Below, in pieces: positions 18,611 through 26,532 of a DNA stretch of 64,000 nucleotides. A program made the position numbers and the translations under genes. The DNA comes from an uncultured Lachnospiraceae bacterium. GTDB taxonomy: Bacteria; Bacillota; Clostridia; Lachnospirales; Lachnospiraceae. The stretch's first letter is position 1. The number at the start of each line of letters is the position of its first letter. The stretch covers positions 1 to 64,000 of the forward strand of contig CAJUMB010000002.1 of assembly GCA_910587105.1 (NCBI GenBank), read 5' to 3'. The notes beneath the pieces were generated by a model, which was not told the origin of the DNA, did not search any database, and worked only from the letters and a program-made list of their open reading frames with translations.

Positions 18611-19260
18611 ATTGATGAACTTGACAGGCACTATAGTGGACACTTTGGGTTTACAGAGCCGGAAGTTCTTCGTATGATGAAGTATTATGGGGTGGAGAGC
18701 CGTTTTGGGGATATTCATGCATTTCCCCGTCCATTTTGGAGCAATACCAGTTCTAATGAAATTATCAGGAGACTGATGGAACAGGCAGATAGAATCCCTT
18801 TTGGAGGGAGAGCCTCTGGATATCCAGATACATGAGGAAGTCACTTATGATGATATGTACAGTAAAGGGGAAAACTTGTGGAATTTTTTTTATTTTACCG
18901 GGTATCTGACGAAAGCGGCAGAGTATTTCAGAGATTCTTCGATTCATCTGCTGGTGAGGATTCCCAACACGGAGGTCATGACTATTTACGAAAACACGAT
19001 TTTGGATTGGTTCCGTTCAGGAATCGGGTAATGGCCGTTCGGATATAATGGTGAAAGCCCGTCCCTGCGGGGCAGGGCGTTTATTTTTGAGGTAAAGGTT
19101 TCCGCCCATATTGATGACCTGGAAGCAGATGCGGACAAAGCACTTGAGTAGATTTATGATAAAAAATATATGGAAGAACTCGGGGGGAGGGATATAGGGA
19201 GATTGACGGCTATGGGGCTGCCTTTTACAGAAAGGACTGCGAAATCCGGTTTGGGAGGCG
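18611..19260 (+). pseudogene. Second AAA-ATPase-like/PD-(D/E)XK (DUF1703) remnant
   Basis: Frames on the plus strand spell family segments in order. They are HFGFTEPEVLRMMKYYGVES, then AFPRPFWSNTSSNEIIRRLMEQAD, then IQIHEEVTYDDMYSKGENLW through FRIPNTEVMTIYENTILDWF-like sequence. Next is GRSDIMVK...EVKVSAHIDDLEADADKALE with an in-frame stop, and finally IYDKKYMEELG. The AAA domain and the WYNGYRFG segment are deleted, and several frameshifts and stops are present. It parallels the fragment at 11722-12634 but lies on the opposite strand. Confidence 0.65.
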
Positions 19261-19324
19261 GTAAAGGAGTTTTTGGGTAAATGTGACGTTGTATCAAATA
19301 CGAAGTGAACCTTTCTATATAAAC

Positions 19325-19474
19325 ATCATAAAGAATAAACTCCTCCTTCCCCGCCAAAAAGTCAAAAATCAGCTTTTTCTGATTCCCAATGCTGTTGCTC
19401 TCCGCCTTATCCCCGTCCTCCCGGGAAAGGCGGATGTAGGCGGCAGTGTGGAAGATTTCTGTATTTTTTTTCAT
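19325..19474 (-). pseudogene. N-terminal fragment of a large serine recombinase
   Basis: From ATG 19474 the protein reads MKKNTEIFHTAAYIRLSRED, then GDKAESNSIGNQKKLIFDFLAGKEEFILYDVYI, the start of a resolvase-type catalytic domain with the YIRLSRED motif. In family members the catalytic serine lies in the S-N-S-I segment. Homology stops after about 50 residues; the following frame is unrelated. The start codon overlaps the stop of the upstream small gene. Confidence 0.65.
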
Positions 19475-19620
19475 GAATGGTCCGCCCTCCTTTCATCCGT
19501 TTGCTCCGGCAGTGTGATATGTGCCCGGATGATGCGGCTTAATAGTTCCTCGATAGTTATTTTCCCGAGAAATTCTCTTTCTATGGTGTAGGGGATGGAT
19601 TCCTGGTTTTCTTTTTTCAA
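19471..19620 (-). CDS. Small protein upstream of the serine recombinase, TTG start
   Basis: A 49-residue reading frame starts with TTG at 19620, preceded by AGGAG with a 6-base gap, and stops in an ATGA overlap with the recombinase. The sequence (IPYTIEREFLGKITIEELLSRIIRAHI) looks like a short helical protein. I recall similar small open frames directly ahead of serine recombinases in Lachnospiraceae integrative elements. It may be a recombination accessory protein; function unknown. Confidence 0.5.
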   Translation of the reverse strand: MKKENQESIPYTIEREFLGKITIEELLSRIIRAHITLPEQTDERRADHS

Positions 19621-19699
19621 ATTATACTCCTAAGCGGTTGTGGTTAATTTTTATATTTTATTGGAAGCGGCTTATCCAATATTCCAGCGGAATCACGGA

Positions 19700-20290
19700 T
19701 AACCGCCACCATGGGGAAATGAGGATACCCTGGAAATTCTGCGGATTTTGTCGGAACATCACGTGAAGGCTTCCTTTTTTATGACAGGGCACTGGGTGGA
19801 GTCTTATCCGGAGGATGTGAAGGCCATTCAGGCAGGCGGCCACGATCTGGGGAATCACAGTGAAAATCATAAGAATATGACAGAGCTGGGAGCTGAGGAA
19901 AAGACATCGGAGCTGATGAGCGTACATAATAAAGTAAAAGAGCTGACAGGAGTGGAGATGGAGCTGTTCCGCCCGCCTTTTGGGGCGTATGATGATGCAG
20001 TGGTTTTAAATGCCAGAGATAATGGTTACTATGCCATCCAATGGTCTGTAGACAGCCTGGACTGGAAAGATTACGGAGCAGATGCCATTGTGGAAACTGT
20101 CTGTGAACATAAAAGCCTGGAAAACGGGGCCATCATTTTGTGCCATAATGGCGCGAAATATACGGTAAAGGCCCTGGATGAGATGCTTACAAAACTTCAG
20201 GACCAGGGGTATGAGCTGGTTCCCATCTCTCAGTTGATTTACAGGGAAAATTTTCATATGGACCAGGAAGGGAGGCAGGTTTTGAATTGA
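19700..20290 (+). pseudogene. Polysaccharide deacetylase lacking its N-terminus
   Basis: From about 19704 the frame reads PPPWGNEDTLEILRILSEHHVKASFFMTG and continues through GHDLGNHSENHKNM, FRPPFGAYDD and WSVDSLDWKDY to LENGAIILCHNGAKYTVKALDEM. These are the NodB-domain motifs of PdaA-type peptidoglycan/chitin deacetylases: the H-x-x-x-H metal motif, RPP loop and LxH-like motif. The segment before WGNEDT, which carries the signal peptide and the catalytic Asp of the SFDAAWGN motif, is missing. A TAA lies directly upstream in frame. An internal TTG at 19748 could start translation, but the product would lack the catalytic base. Confidence 0.75.
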
Positions 20291-20373
20291 GCAGGATTGC
20301 AGCCTTCTTTGATTCATTTATTGTGAAAGCGGGAAGAATGAAGTTATCTATTTGTCTTTCCCAAACTCTGGCG

Positions 20374-20535
20374 AGAGCGTGTCTTAAAAATCATTCTTGC
20401 CATCTGCACGCCCCACTTTGAGTGAGATTTGTGCCGAATTCAGGTTACATAGCCCGCTATGCGCCCTTCATTTGGCACAAACCGCCCACCAAGTGTGACG
20501 CATATCTGACAGAAAGCATTTTTAAGACACACTCT
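20374..20535. repeat. MITE-like hairpin repeat, copy A
   Basis: A 162-base element begins AGAGCGTGTCTTAAAAATCA and ends TTTTTAAGACACACTCT. Inverted ends continue inward (TTGCCATCTG / ATCTGACAG), and an inner palindrome CATAGCCCGCTATG sits at the centre, so the whole element can fold into one long hairpin. Related copies are at 27568-27732 and 50215-50301. No coding capacity. Confidence 0.75.
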
Positions 20536-20657
20536 GGAGCTGTATGGTCAAAAACCTGAGAAAACCTGGAATTCATTTCATAATTGCAGGCTGCGCCGCT
20601 GACTGGTGTGATATAATTTTTAACAAGGCAAACAGAATATTGGAAAGCAAAAAACAG

Positions 20658-20700
20658 GCGTGGGAATAACTGGAAGTGTACTAGTTATTCCCACGCTTTT
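20658..20700 (+). terminator. Strong orphan intrinsic terminator
   Basis: GCGTGGGAATAACT (20658-20671) and AGTTATTCCCACGC (20683-20696) form a perfect 14-base stem, followed by TTTT. No intact gene lies close upstream; it probably belonged to a gene lost from this decayed region. The rest of 20536-20929 holds nothing I can support. Confidence 0.7.
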
Positions 20701-20929
20701 GAGAGATAGAGCTGCATGGCGATTGAATTAGTTGATTCCTCACAAATCAGGACTTTAAATTTACTGGGGCACACTCAGTAAAAATTCATAAAATTTCCAC
20801 AGGGGATATGAACGATCATGGACGTTCGGGCCCTGCTGAAGGGAAATGGACACGGATGAGACGGGGACTGCCTGGAAGCGGCAGCAGCCCTTGCGCGCCA
20901 AATAAGGGAAGTGGCAATACCAGAAGTTG

Positions 20930-21080
20930 ACACTATGTATGACCTGTATGCGGATGTCCGTGCATTTCCCCGGCCTCGCTGATTAATACCAGCTCAAACG
21001 ATATTATTAAAGATATGACAGCAGGAGCTGACCGCGATATCGAAAAGACTGTGAAGTGCGGTTTGGAAAGAAGGATTAGC
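20930..21080 (+). pseudogene. Third AAA-ATPase-like/DUF1703 remnant
   Basis: Short frames read DLYADVRAFPRP, then after a stop and shift LINTSSNDIIKDMTAGADRD. This matches the AFPRPFWSNTSSNEII segment of the remnant at 18611-19260 and the WSNTSSNSIIKEL segment at 11722-12634. Only about 150 bases survive. Confidence 0.5.
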
Positions 21081-21162
21081 GGAGATTGATATGAGCAGGA
21101 CGCTTCCCATCAGTGGCGGCCAATTTCGGTCAGAGCGGGAGAAACGTGCGTATTATGTGGAT

Positions 21163-21207
21163 AAAAATCGGAGAGCAGTCTTTTTCAGACAAGTCTCTCC
21201 GATTTTT
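21163..21207 (-). terminator. typA terminator
   Basis: AAAAATCGGAGAG (21163-21175) pairs with CTCTCCGATTTTT (21195-21207). It lies just past the typA stop on the minus strand, with T-runs at both ends, so it could act in both directions. Confidence 0.8.
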
Positions 21208-21234
21208 AGCAGCTGTACATATTAGACGGGCATA

Positions 21235-23064
21235 TCAGACGGATTTGGCAGCCCTCTTGCGGTCCCGGGGATTTAGTATCTTTTTCCTTATACGCAGGCT
21301 GGAGGGGGTGATCTCCAACAGTTCATCGGTATTGATAAATTCCAGTGCCTGTTCCAGGCTGAGTATCTTAGGCGGTGTTAATTTTAATGCCTCGTCTGCG
21401 GAAGAAGACCGGGTGTTGGTCAGGTGTTTGGTCTTGCAGACATTCAGTTCGATGTCTTCTGGTTTTCCATTCTGGCCGATGACCATGCCGCTGTACACTT
21501 TCTCTCCAGGTTTGATGAACAGGGTTCCCCTGTCCTGGGCGGAGAACAGCCCGTAGGTGACAGCCTCCCCTGCTTCAAATGCGATGAGGGAGCCCTGTTT
21601 GCGGTAGTCGATATCACCTTTGTACGGTCCATAGCCATCGTAAGTGGTGTTCAGGACTCCGTTGCCCTTGGTTATGGTGAGAAATTCCCCACGGAATCCG
21701 ATGAGGCCCCTGGCGGGTATGTGGAATTCCAGCCGGTTGGAGCCGTCTCCGGCCAGGCTCATGCCCTGCAGTTCCCCTTTTCTCTCGCTGAGCTTGTTAA
21801 TAACAGAACCGGCGAATTCTTCGGGTACATCCACATAGGCGATTTCCATGGGTTCCAGTTTCCGGCTGCGGTCATCGGTGCGGTACAGGACTTCTGCTTT
21901 GCTGACTGCGAATTCATAGCCTTCCCGGCGCATATTCTCAATGAGTACAGACAGATGCAGTTCACCCCGTCCAGAGACTTTGAAGCAGTCTGCTGACTCT
22001 GTTTCCTCCACCCGCAGACTTACGTCTGTGTTCAGTTCCCGCATAAGGCGGTCCCTTATGTGGCGTGAGGTCACGTATTTTCCCTCCTGGCCAGCCAAGG
22101 GGCTGTCATTTACCAGGAAATTCATGGCAATGGTGGGCTCGGAAATTTTCTGGAAAGGAATGGGCTCCGGGTGTTCCGGGGAACAGATGGTATCGCCAAT
22201 GTGGATGTCAGCAATTCCTGAAATGGCCACAATAGAGCCGATGGAGGCCTCGGTGACATCCACTTTAGAGAGCCCGTCGAATTCATAGAGTTTGCTGATT
22301 TTTACATGATCCTGTTTCTCCGGGTTGTGTTCGTTTACCAGAACCACTTCCTGATTGACACGGATCGAACCGTTGTCCACTTTTCCGATGCCGATTCTGC
22401 CCACATATTCATTATAATCAATGGTGCTGATTAATACCTGTGTTCCTGCCTCCGGGTCCCCCTGGGGAGCGGGAATATAGGATAAAATAGTTTCAAATAA
22501 AGGTTTCATGTCCTGGGGTTCATCGGCCAGGTCCATGACAGCGTAACCGGTTTTGGCAGAGGCATAGACAAAAGGACAGTCCAGCTGGGCGTCAGAGGCG
22601 CCCAGGTCCATCAGAAGTTCCAGGACTTCGTCGATGACCTCATCGGGCCGGGCGTCGGGCCGGTCGATTTTATTGATGCAGGAAATGACAGGCAGCTCCA
22701 GCTCCAGGGCTTTCTTTAACACGAATTTAGTCTGAGGCATGGCACCCTCGAAGGCATCCACCACCAAAATGACCCCGTCCACCATTTTCAGCACACGTTC
22801 TACCTCACCGCCAAAGTCTGCATGGCCGGGGGTATCAATAATATTGATTTTTGTGTTATTATAATAGACAGCGGTGTTTTTTGAGAGAATGGTAATTCCC
22901 CGTTCTCTTTCGATATCATTGGAATCCATGACCCGCTCCTGCACGTCCTGGTTTTCCCGAAACACACCGCTTTGCTTCAGCAGGTTATCTACTAATGTGG
23001 TTTTACCATGGTCTACATGGGCAATGATTGCTATATTACGGACATCATCCCGTTTGATTTTCAT
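21235..23064 (-). CDS. typA: Translational GTPase TypA/BipA
   Basis: A 609-residue ribosome-associated GTPase of normal family length. It has G1 AHVDHGKTT (about 15-23), switch II DTPGHADFGGEV, and NKID as NKIDRPDARPDEV. Domain II, EF-G-like domains III and V, and the TypA-specific C-terminal domain (GLIGFRGEFLTITKGNGVLN) follow. It ends in a basic tail (RKKILNPRDRKRAAKS). TypA acts in 50S subunit assembly and stress adaptation. AGAAAGGA precedes the ATG. It is a monocistronic gene, divergent from the SSB-like gene and closed by a hairpin. Confidence 0.97.
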   Translation of the reverse strand: MKIKRDDVRNIAIIAHVDHGKTTLVDNLLKQSGVFRENQDVQERVMDSNDIERERGITILSKNTAVYYNNTKINIIDTPGHADFGGEVERVLKMVDGVILVVDAFEGAMPQTKFVLKKALELELPVISCINKIDRPDARPDEVIDEVLELLMDLGASDAQLDCPFVYASAKTGYAVMDLADEPQDMKPLFETILSYIPAPQGDPEAGTQVLISTIDYNEYVGRIGIGKVDNGSIRVNQEVVLVNEHNPEKQDHVKISKLYEFDGLSKVDVTEASIGSIVAISGIADIHIGDTICSPEHPEPIPFQKISEPTIAMNFLVNDSPLAGQEGKYVTSRHIRDRLMRELNTDVSLRVEETESADCFKVSGRGELHLSVLIENMRREGYEFAVSKAEVLYRTDDRSRKLEPMEIAYVDVPEEFAGSVINKLSERKGELQGMSLAGDGSNRLEFHIPARGLIGFRGEFLTITKGNGVLNTTYDGYGPYKGDIDYRKQGSLIAFEAGEAVTYGLFSAQDRGTLFIKPGEKVYSGMVIGQNGKPEDIELNVCKTKHLTNTRSSSADEALKLTPPKILSLEQALEFINTDELLEITPSSLRIRKKILNPRDRKRAAKSV

Positions 23065-23226
23065 ATTTTATAAATCCTTTCTTATTTATGCTAACTATAC
23101 AGTTTACCATATTCTGTAGATATTGCAAGAAAAATGAATAAATTATTTTTTGGTTCTATTTGGTCAGATAGAGGAATATATATGATATAGACAAACTACC
23201 ATAAAGAGGAAGGGGAACTATCATTC

Positions 23227-23853
23227 ATGGCAGATAAGATTATTGAAAACAACCAGGTATCTATTATGGGCAAAATTGCGACAGACTTTACATTCAGCCA
23301 TCAGGTGTTTGGGGAGGGCTTCTATACGATGGAGCTGATCATCAAACGTCTGAGCGATTCGGAAGACCGGATTCCGGTGATGATTTCGGAGAGGCTCATC
23401 GATGTAAATCAGGATTACGTGGGGGAATACATCCAGGTACATGGGCAATTCCGTTCTTACAACAGGCATGAGGAAAAACGAAACCGTCTGGTACTTTCGG
23501 TTTTCGCCAGAGACATCAGCTTTGTGGAGGAGGAAGATGACTCGATTCCGGTGAATCAGATATCTCTGGACGGCTATATCTGTAAACCGCCTGTTTACAG
23601 GAAAACGCCCCTGGGAAGAGAGATTGCGGATTTGCTTTTAGCTGTTAATCGTCCCTATGGCAAATCCGACTACATACCCTGTATCTGCTGGGGCAGAAAT
23701 GCCCGTTATGCATCCGCTTTTGAGGTGGGCGGACATGTATTGATCTGGGGACGCATTCAGAGCAGGGATTATATGAAGAAAATCGGAGAAAATGAAACGG
23801 AGAAGCGTGTGGCATATGAAGTTTCGGTGAGTAAGCTGGAATATATGGAATAA
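23227..23853 (+). CDS. SSB-like protein with two OB-fold regions
   Basis: A 208-residue protein related to single-stranded DNA-binding proteins. The first half (about 8-100) reads QVSIMGKIATDFTFSHQVFGEGFYTMELIIKRLS and GEYIQVHGQFRSYNR. The second (about 105-208) reads NQISLDGYICKPPVYRKTPLGREIADLLLAVNRPYGKSDYIPCICWGRNA, a clear SSB strand pattern. It lacks the acidic DDDIPF-type tail that recruits partners in housekeeping SSB, and it is not beside rpsF/rpsR. It may be a specialised paralogue. AGGAAGGGG lies about 12 bases before the ATG. Confidence 0.75.
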   Translation: MADKIIENNQVSIMGKIATDFTFSHQVFGEGFYTMELIIKRLSDSEDRIPVMISERLIDVNQDYVGEYIQVHGQFRSYNRHEEKRNRLVLSVFARDISFVEEEDDSIPVNQISLDGYICKPPVYRKTPLGREIADLLLAVNRPYGKSDYIPCICWGRNARYASAFEVGGHVLIWGRIQSRDYMKKIGENETEKRVAYEVSVSKLEYME

Positions 23854-24046
23854 CCGTAACTGTGGAGGTTCGGAAGTTACGAATAATCTTGCATTCCACG
23901 GCGAATTATTGTAAGATACAATGAAAAGATATCACATAACGATTTAGTACTTCATAGTTACACAATGACAAGATGCGGGCATGTGGGCACAGTGCTGTGC
24001 TGATTGAAACAACCTGCATGGAACTACAGTACAAAGAGGAAAGACG

Positions 24047-24547
24047 ATGAATAAAGAATGTGTGGAGATAATCTGTGGGAGCGGAAGAGGGAAGACAACA
24101 ATGGCCCTGGGAAAGAGTATCCGTGCCTGTGCCCACGGCAGCAGCGTGGTGATTGTTCAGTTTCTGAAAGGGCGGGAGACTGGGGAACTGAATTATCTGA
24201 GTAATTTGAATCTGGATATCAAGCTGTTTAGCTTTGAAAAATCCAATCAGTATTATGAAGAGCTGGATGAGCAGGAGCGTGCGGAGCAAAAAGGGAACAT
24301 TATCAACGGTCTGTGTTTTGCCAGAAAAGTGGCGGCTACCCGTGAGTGCAATCTGCTTGTTCTTGACGAAGTTCTCGGCGTGCTGGACTATGGAATTGTA
24401 CAGCCTGAGGATGTGATTCAGATTATTACCAAGGCAAGAGAGGAAGGTGTGTATTTGATCCTGACGGGAAGATCGGTACACCCGGAGCTGCGAGAGTATG
24501 TGGATTCTGTCACCATTGTGGAGACAGAAGATCTTGAGGGAAAATAG
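24047..24547 (+). CDS. CobO/BtuR-like cob(I)alamin adenosyltransferase family P-loop protein
   Basis: A 166-residue P-loop protein with Walker A CGSGRGKTTMALGKSIR (about 10-26), VVIVQFLKG strand and Walker B NLLVLDEVLGVLD. LTGRSVHPELREYVDSVT near the end is the family's usual GRxxPxxLxxxAD region. These define the CobA/CobO adenosyltransferases that attach adenosine to corrinoids. No cobalamin genes are nearby, so it may salvage corrinoids or have another nucleotide role. AGAGGAAAG precedes the ATG; a hairpin terminator follows. Confidence 0.75.
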   Translation: MNKECVEIICGSGRGKTTMALGKSIRACAHGSSVVIVQFLKGRETGELNYLSNLNLDIKLFSFEKSNQYYEELDEQERAEQKGNIINGLCFARKVAATRECNLLVLDEVLGVLDYGIVQPEDVIQIITKAREEGVYLILTGRSVHPELREYVDSVTIVETEDLEGK

Positions 24548-24567
24548 GGGTTGGAATTTGTTTTTGC

Positions 24568-24602
24568 AAGGTGCATTTCTATTGGGGGATGCGCCTTTTT
24601 AA
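24568..24602 (+). terminator. Terminator after the CobO-like gene
   Basis: AAGGTGCAT (24568-24576) pairs with ATGCGCCTT (24589-24597), with G-U wobble, followed by T residues. Confidence 0.6.
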
Positions 24603-24620
24603 AATACTGTAAAAATACTA

Positions 24621-24651
24621 TTGACTCCTACGCTGCGTAATACCTTATGAT
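24621..24651 (+). promoter_or_regulatory. MerR-type promoter and operator
   Basis: TTGACT (24621-24626) and TATGAT (24646-24651) are separated by 19 bases, the stretched spacing typical of MerR-controlled promoters. The perfect palindrome TACGCTGCGTA (24629-24639) fills the spacer. It lies 25 bases before the MerR-family gene, so autoregulation is very likely. Confidence 0.8.
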
Positions 24652-24675
24652 TAATACATACAAGGAGGAAACGCC

Positions 24676-25410
24676 ATGAAGACAGTAAGTGAAGTGAGCA
24701 CAATGACGGGGGTGAGTATACGCACTCTGCAGTATTATGACAAGATCGGGCTTCTGCATCCGTCGCAATATACAGAGGCCGGATACCGGCTGTATGACGA
24801 TACGGCATTGGAGAGGCTGCAGCAGATCTTATTGTACCGGGAACTGGAGTTTCCATTAAAGGAGATCAGAAGAATTCTAGACAGTCCGGATTTTGACCGG
24901 AATCGGGCTCTGGAACAGCAGATTGCCCTTCTTGAGCTGAAGAAAGAGCATCTGGAGCATCTGATTACATTTGCCCGTGGAATATATGGAATAGGAGTGA
25001 AGACAATGGATTTTACAGTGTTTGATACCAGAAAACTAGATGAATATGCCAGGCAGGCCAAGGAGTCATGGGGCGGGACACCTGCTTATCAGGAGTTTCA
25101 GGAAAAAAAGAAGAACTGGACGGAAGATGAAGAACAGGTGTCAGGGAAGATGATGACGCTGTTTGCAGAACTGGGACGGCTGAAAGAGATGGACCCTTCC
25201 GAGCCCCAGGTGCAGGGACAGGTGAGGAGGCTGCAGGAATTTATTACAGAGTATTTCTATACCTGTACGCCGGAAATTCTGGGGTCCCTGGGGAAAATGT
25301 ATGGCGGCGGAGGCCGTTTTACAGAGAGTATTGATGCTGCCGGCGGTGAAGGGACAGGAGTTTTTGCGGCCAGGGCCATAGAGATTTATTGTGTAAGTTC
25401 TGGTATTTGA
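24676..25410 (+). CDS. TipA-type MerR-family regulator
   Basis: A 244-residue protein. The N-terminal winged HTH (TVSEVSTMTGVSIRTLQYYDKIGLLHPSQYTEAGYRLY) is followed by a coiled coil (about 75-105) and a TipAS antibiotic-recognition domain (about 115-240: WGGTPAYQEF, FITEYFYTCTPEILGSLGKMY, GEGTGVFAARAIEIYC). TipA-like regulators bind thiopeptides or other multi-ring antibiotics and activate efflux or sequestration. The last residues CVSSGI differ from the usual short end after EIYC, so a small 3' change is possible. GGAGGAAACGCC precedes the ATG. No target gene adjoins it in the same direction. Confidence 0.9.
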   Translation: MKTVSEVSTMTGVSIRTLQYYDKIGLLHPSQYTEAGYRLYDDTALERLQQILLYRELEFPLKEIRRILDSPDFDRNRALEQQIALLELKKEHLEHLITFARGIYGIGVKTMDFTVFDTRKLDEYARQAKESWGGTPAYQEFQEKKKNWTEDEEQVSGKMMTLFAELGRLKEMDPSEPQVQGQVRRLQEFITEYFYTCTPEILGSLGKMYGGGGRFTESIDAAGGEGTGVFAARAIEIYCVSSGI

Positions 25411-25445
25411 TGGGACGGGTATCACCCGGGGGTATGATATGGAAG

Positions 25446-25500
25446 ATCTGCGTCAGATGCGGGAGGCACAAGGGATGTGCCGGCCGAATTTGACGCAGAT
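25446..25500. repeat. Long inverted repeat between tipA-like and alarmone synthetase genes
   Basis: ATCTGCGTCA (25446-25455) and TGACGCAGAT (25491-25500) are perfect inverse copies. An inner hairpin GGCACA/TGTGCC (25465-25481) lies between them. There is no T-run on the plus strand. It sits between two convergent genes and may act as a transcription boundary. Confidence 0.5.
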
Positions 25501-25509
25501 ATGAAGCAG

Positions 25510-26118
25510 TTAATTTTTCTGGCGGTGTTCTTTTTCGTTATGCTGTTCAAAATGATTCTCAATATCGATAAGCATTTCGGCATACTCTTTCAGTTCTCTT
25601 GTTAGTTTTTCTTTGTTAGCAGTTCTTTTTTTGTACGAAATTCGATGTTCCATGCTGGCCCAGAAATCCATGGACATGGTGCGGAACTGAATTTCCACTG
25701 GAAAGTATTCCATTCCATCCAGACAGTATACGGGAACACCTGTAATTATATGATAGCTGCGGTAACCATTTGGCTTGGGATGGGCAATATAATCTCTTTC
25801 CCGGATGATAATTAAGTCAGCCTGTCCTTTTAAAACGTCCAGAAGATTGTAGATATCGTCTACAAAATAGCAGATTACTCTGATTCCTGAAATATCCTGT
25901 AAGTAGTCCTTGGCATTTTCTACTGTGCAGGCCTTTTCTTTTCTCAGGAGTTTGTCCTCTATGCTTTTTCTGCCTTTTATTCTGTGCTGTATGTAATGAA
26001 TCGGGGGGCTGGAGGATGAATCATAGAGAGTATGGTCTAGTATATCCAGCCTGCTCAGCATGATCTGCTGTGCGTCTTCATATGGTTTTATAAAGTTGTA
26101 ATATTCTGTATCGTTCAT
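25510..26118 (-). CDS. Small alarmone synthetase (RelA/SpoT synthetase domain only)
   Basis: A 202-residue protein with only the (p)ppGpp synthetase domain and no HD hydrolase, TGS or ACT region, as in YjbM/RelQ or YwaC/RelP. It has HRIKGRKSIEDKL (about 45-57), DISGIRVICYFVDDIY, RERDYIAHPKPNGYRSYH with the ATP/GDP-binding residues, and VEIQFRTMSMDFWASMEH, the conserved E-x-Q-x-R-T region. It transfers pyrophosphate from ATP to GDP/GTP. It is transcribed towards the tipA-like gene from upstream of two tRNA genes. Confidence 0.9.
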   Translation of the reverse strand: MNDTEYYNFIKPYEDAQQIMLSRLDILDHTLYDSSSSPPIHYIQHRIKGRKSIEDKLLRKEKACTVENAKDYLQDISGIRVICYFVDDIYNLLDVLKGQADLIIIRERDYIAHPKPNGYRSYHIITGVPVYCLDGMEYFPVEIQFRTMSMDFWASMEHRISYKKRTANKEKLTRELKEYAEMLIDIENHFEQHNEKEHRQKN

Positions 26119-26152
26119 ATTTTTTTATCAAATGTTTATGAGTTGAAAAAAT

Positions 26153-26190
26153 AAAAAAGTCTGAGAAATACAAATCTCTCAGAACTTTTT
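26153..26190 (-). terminator. Terminator after the tRNA-Glu/tRNA-Cys pair
   Basis: On the minus strand the stem AAAAAGTTCTGAGA/TCTCAGACTTTTTT closes directly after tRNA-Cys and is followed by a T-rich tract. Confidence 0.8.
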
Positions 26191-26193
26191 GAG

Positions 26194-26265
26194 AGGCGCA
26201 GACCGGATTTGAACCGGTGAATCAGGGTGTTGCAGACCCACGCCTTACCACTTGGCTACTGCGCC
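26194..26265 (-). tRNA. tRNA-Cys (GCA)
   Basis: 72 bases. Acceptor GGCGCAG pairs with CTGCGCC and the discriminator is U. The D-arm GCCAAGTGGTAAGGC, the anticodon loop with GCA inside GGGTCTGCAACACCC, and the T-arm CCGGTTCAAATCCGG all fit. No CCA is encoded. Confidence 0.97.
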
Positions 26266-26285
26266 GTATTTAGTTTAAATCTAAA

Positions 26286-26357
26286 TGACTCCAAGGGGAT
26301 TTGAACCCCTGTTACCGCCGTGAAAGGGCGGTGTCTTAACCACTTGACCATGGAGCC
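26286..26357 (-). tRNA. tRNA-Glu (TTC)
   Basis: 72 bases. Acceptor GGCTCCA pairs with TGGAGTC and the discriminator is A. The anticodon is TTC within CCGCCCTTTCACGGCGG and the T-arm is GGGGTTCAAATCCCC. It lies 20 bases upstream of tRNA-Cys on the same transcript. Confidence 0.97.
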
Positions 26358-26377
26358 ATTCCCTAACAACATGATAG

Positions 26378-26406
26378 AGTATATCACATTGTTTCGGCCA
26401 TTGCAA
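26378..26406 (-). promoter_or_regulatory. tRNA operon promoter
   Basis: Minus strand: TTGCAA (26401-26406), 17-base spacer, TATACT (26378-26383), about 20 bases before the tRNA-Glu 5' end. Confidence 0.75.
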
Positions 26407-26532
26407 GCCTTTTTTGAGAAATATTTGAATTTTTTTTAGGAGCCGGAAGGACCGGATTATGGGCTGGACTGTCTGGATACACCAGTTGACATGCTGTGAA
26501 AATAAAGGTAAAATATGAACACAAGTTTATAT

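Noticed and set aside
23925..24046. Possible cobalamin riboswitch before the CobO-like gene
   Set aside because: No B12-box-like sequence and the interval is too short; only weak pairing is visible.
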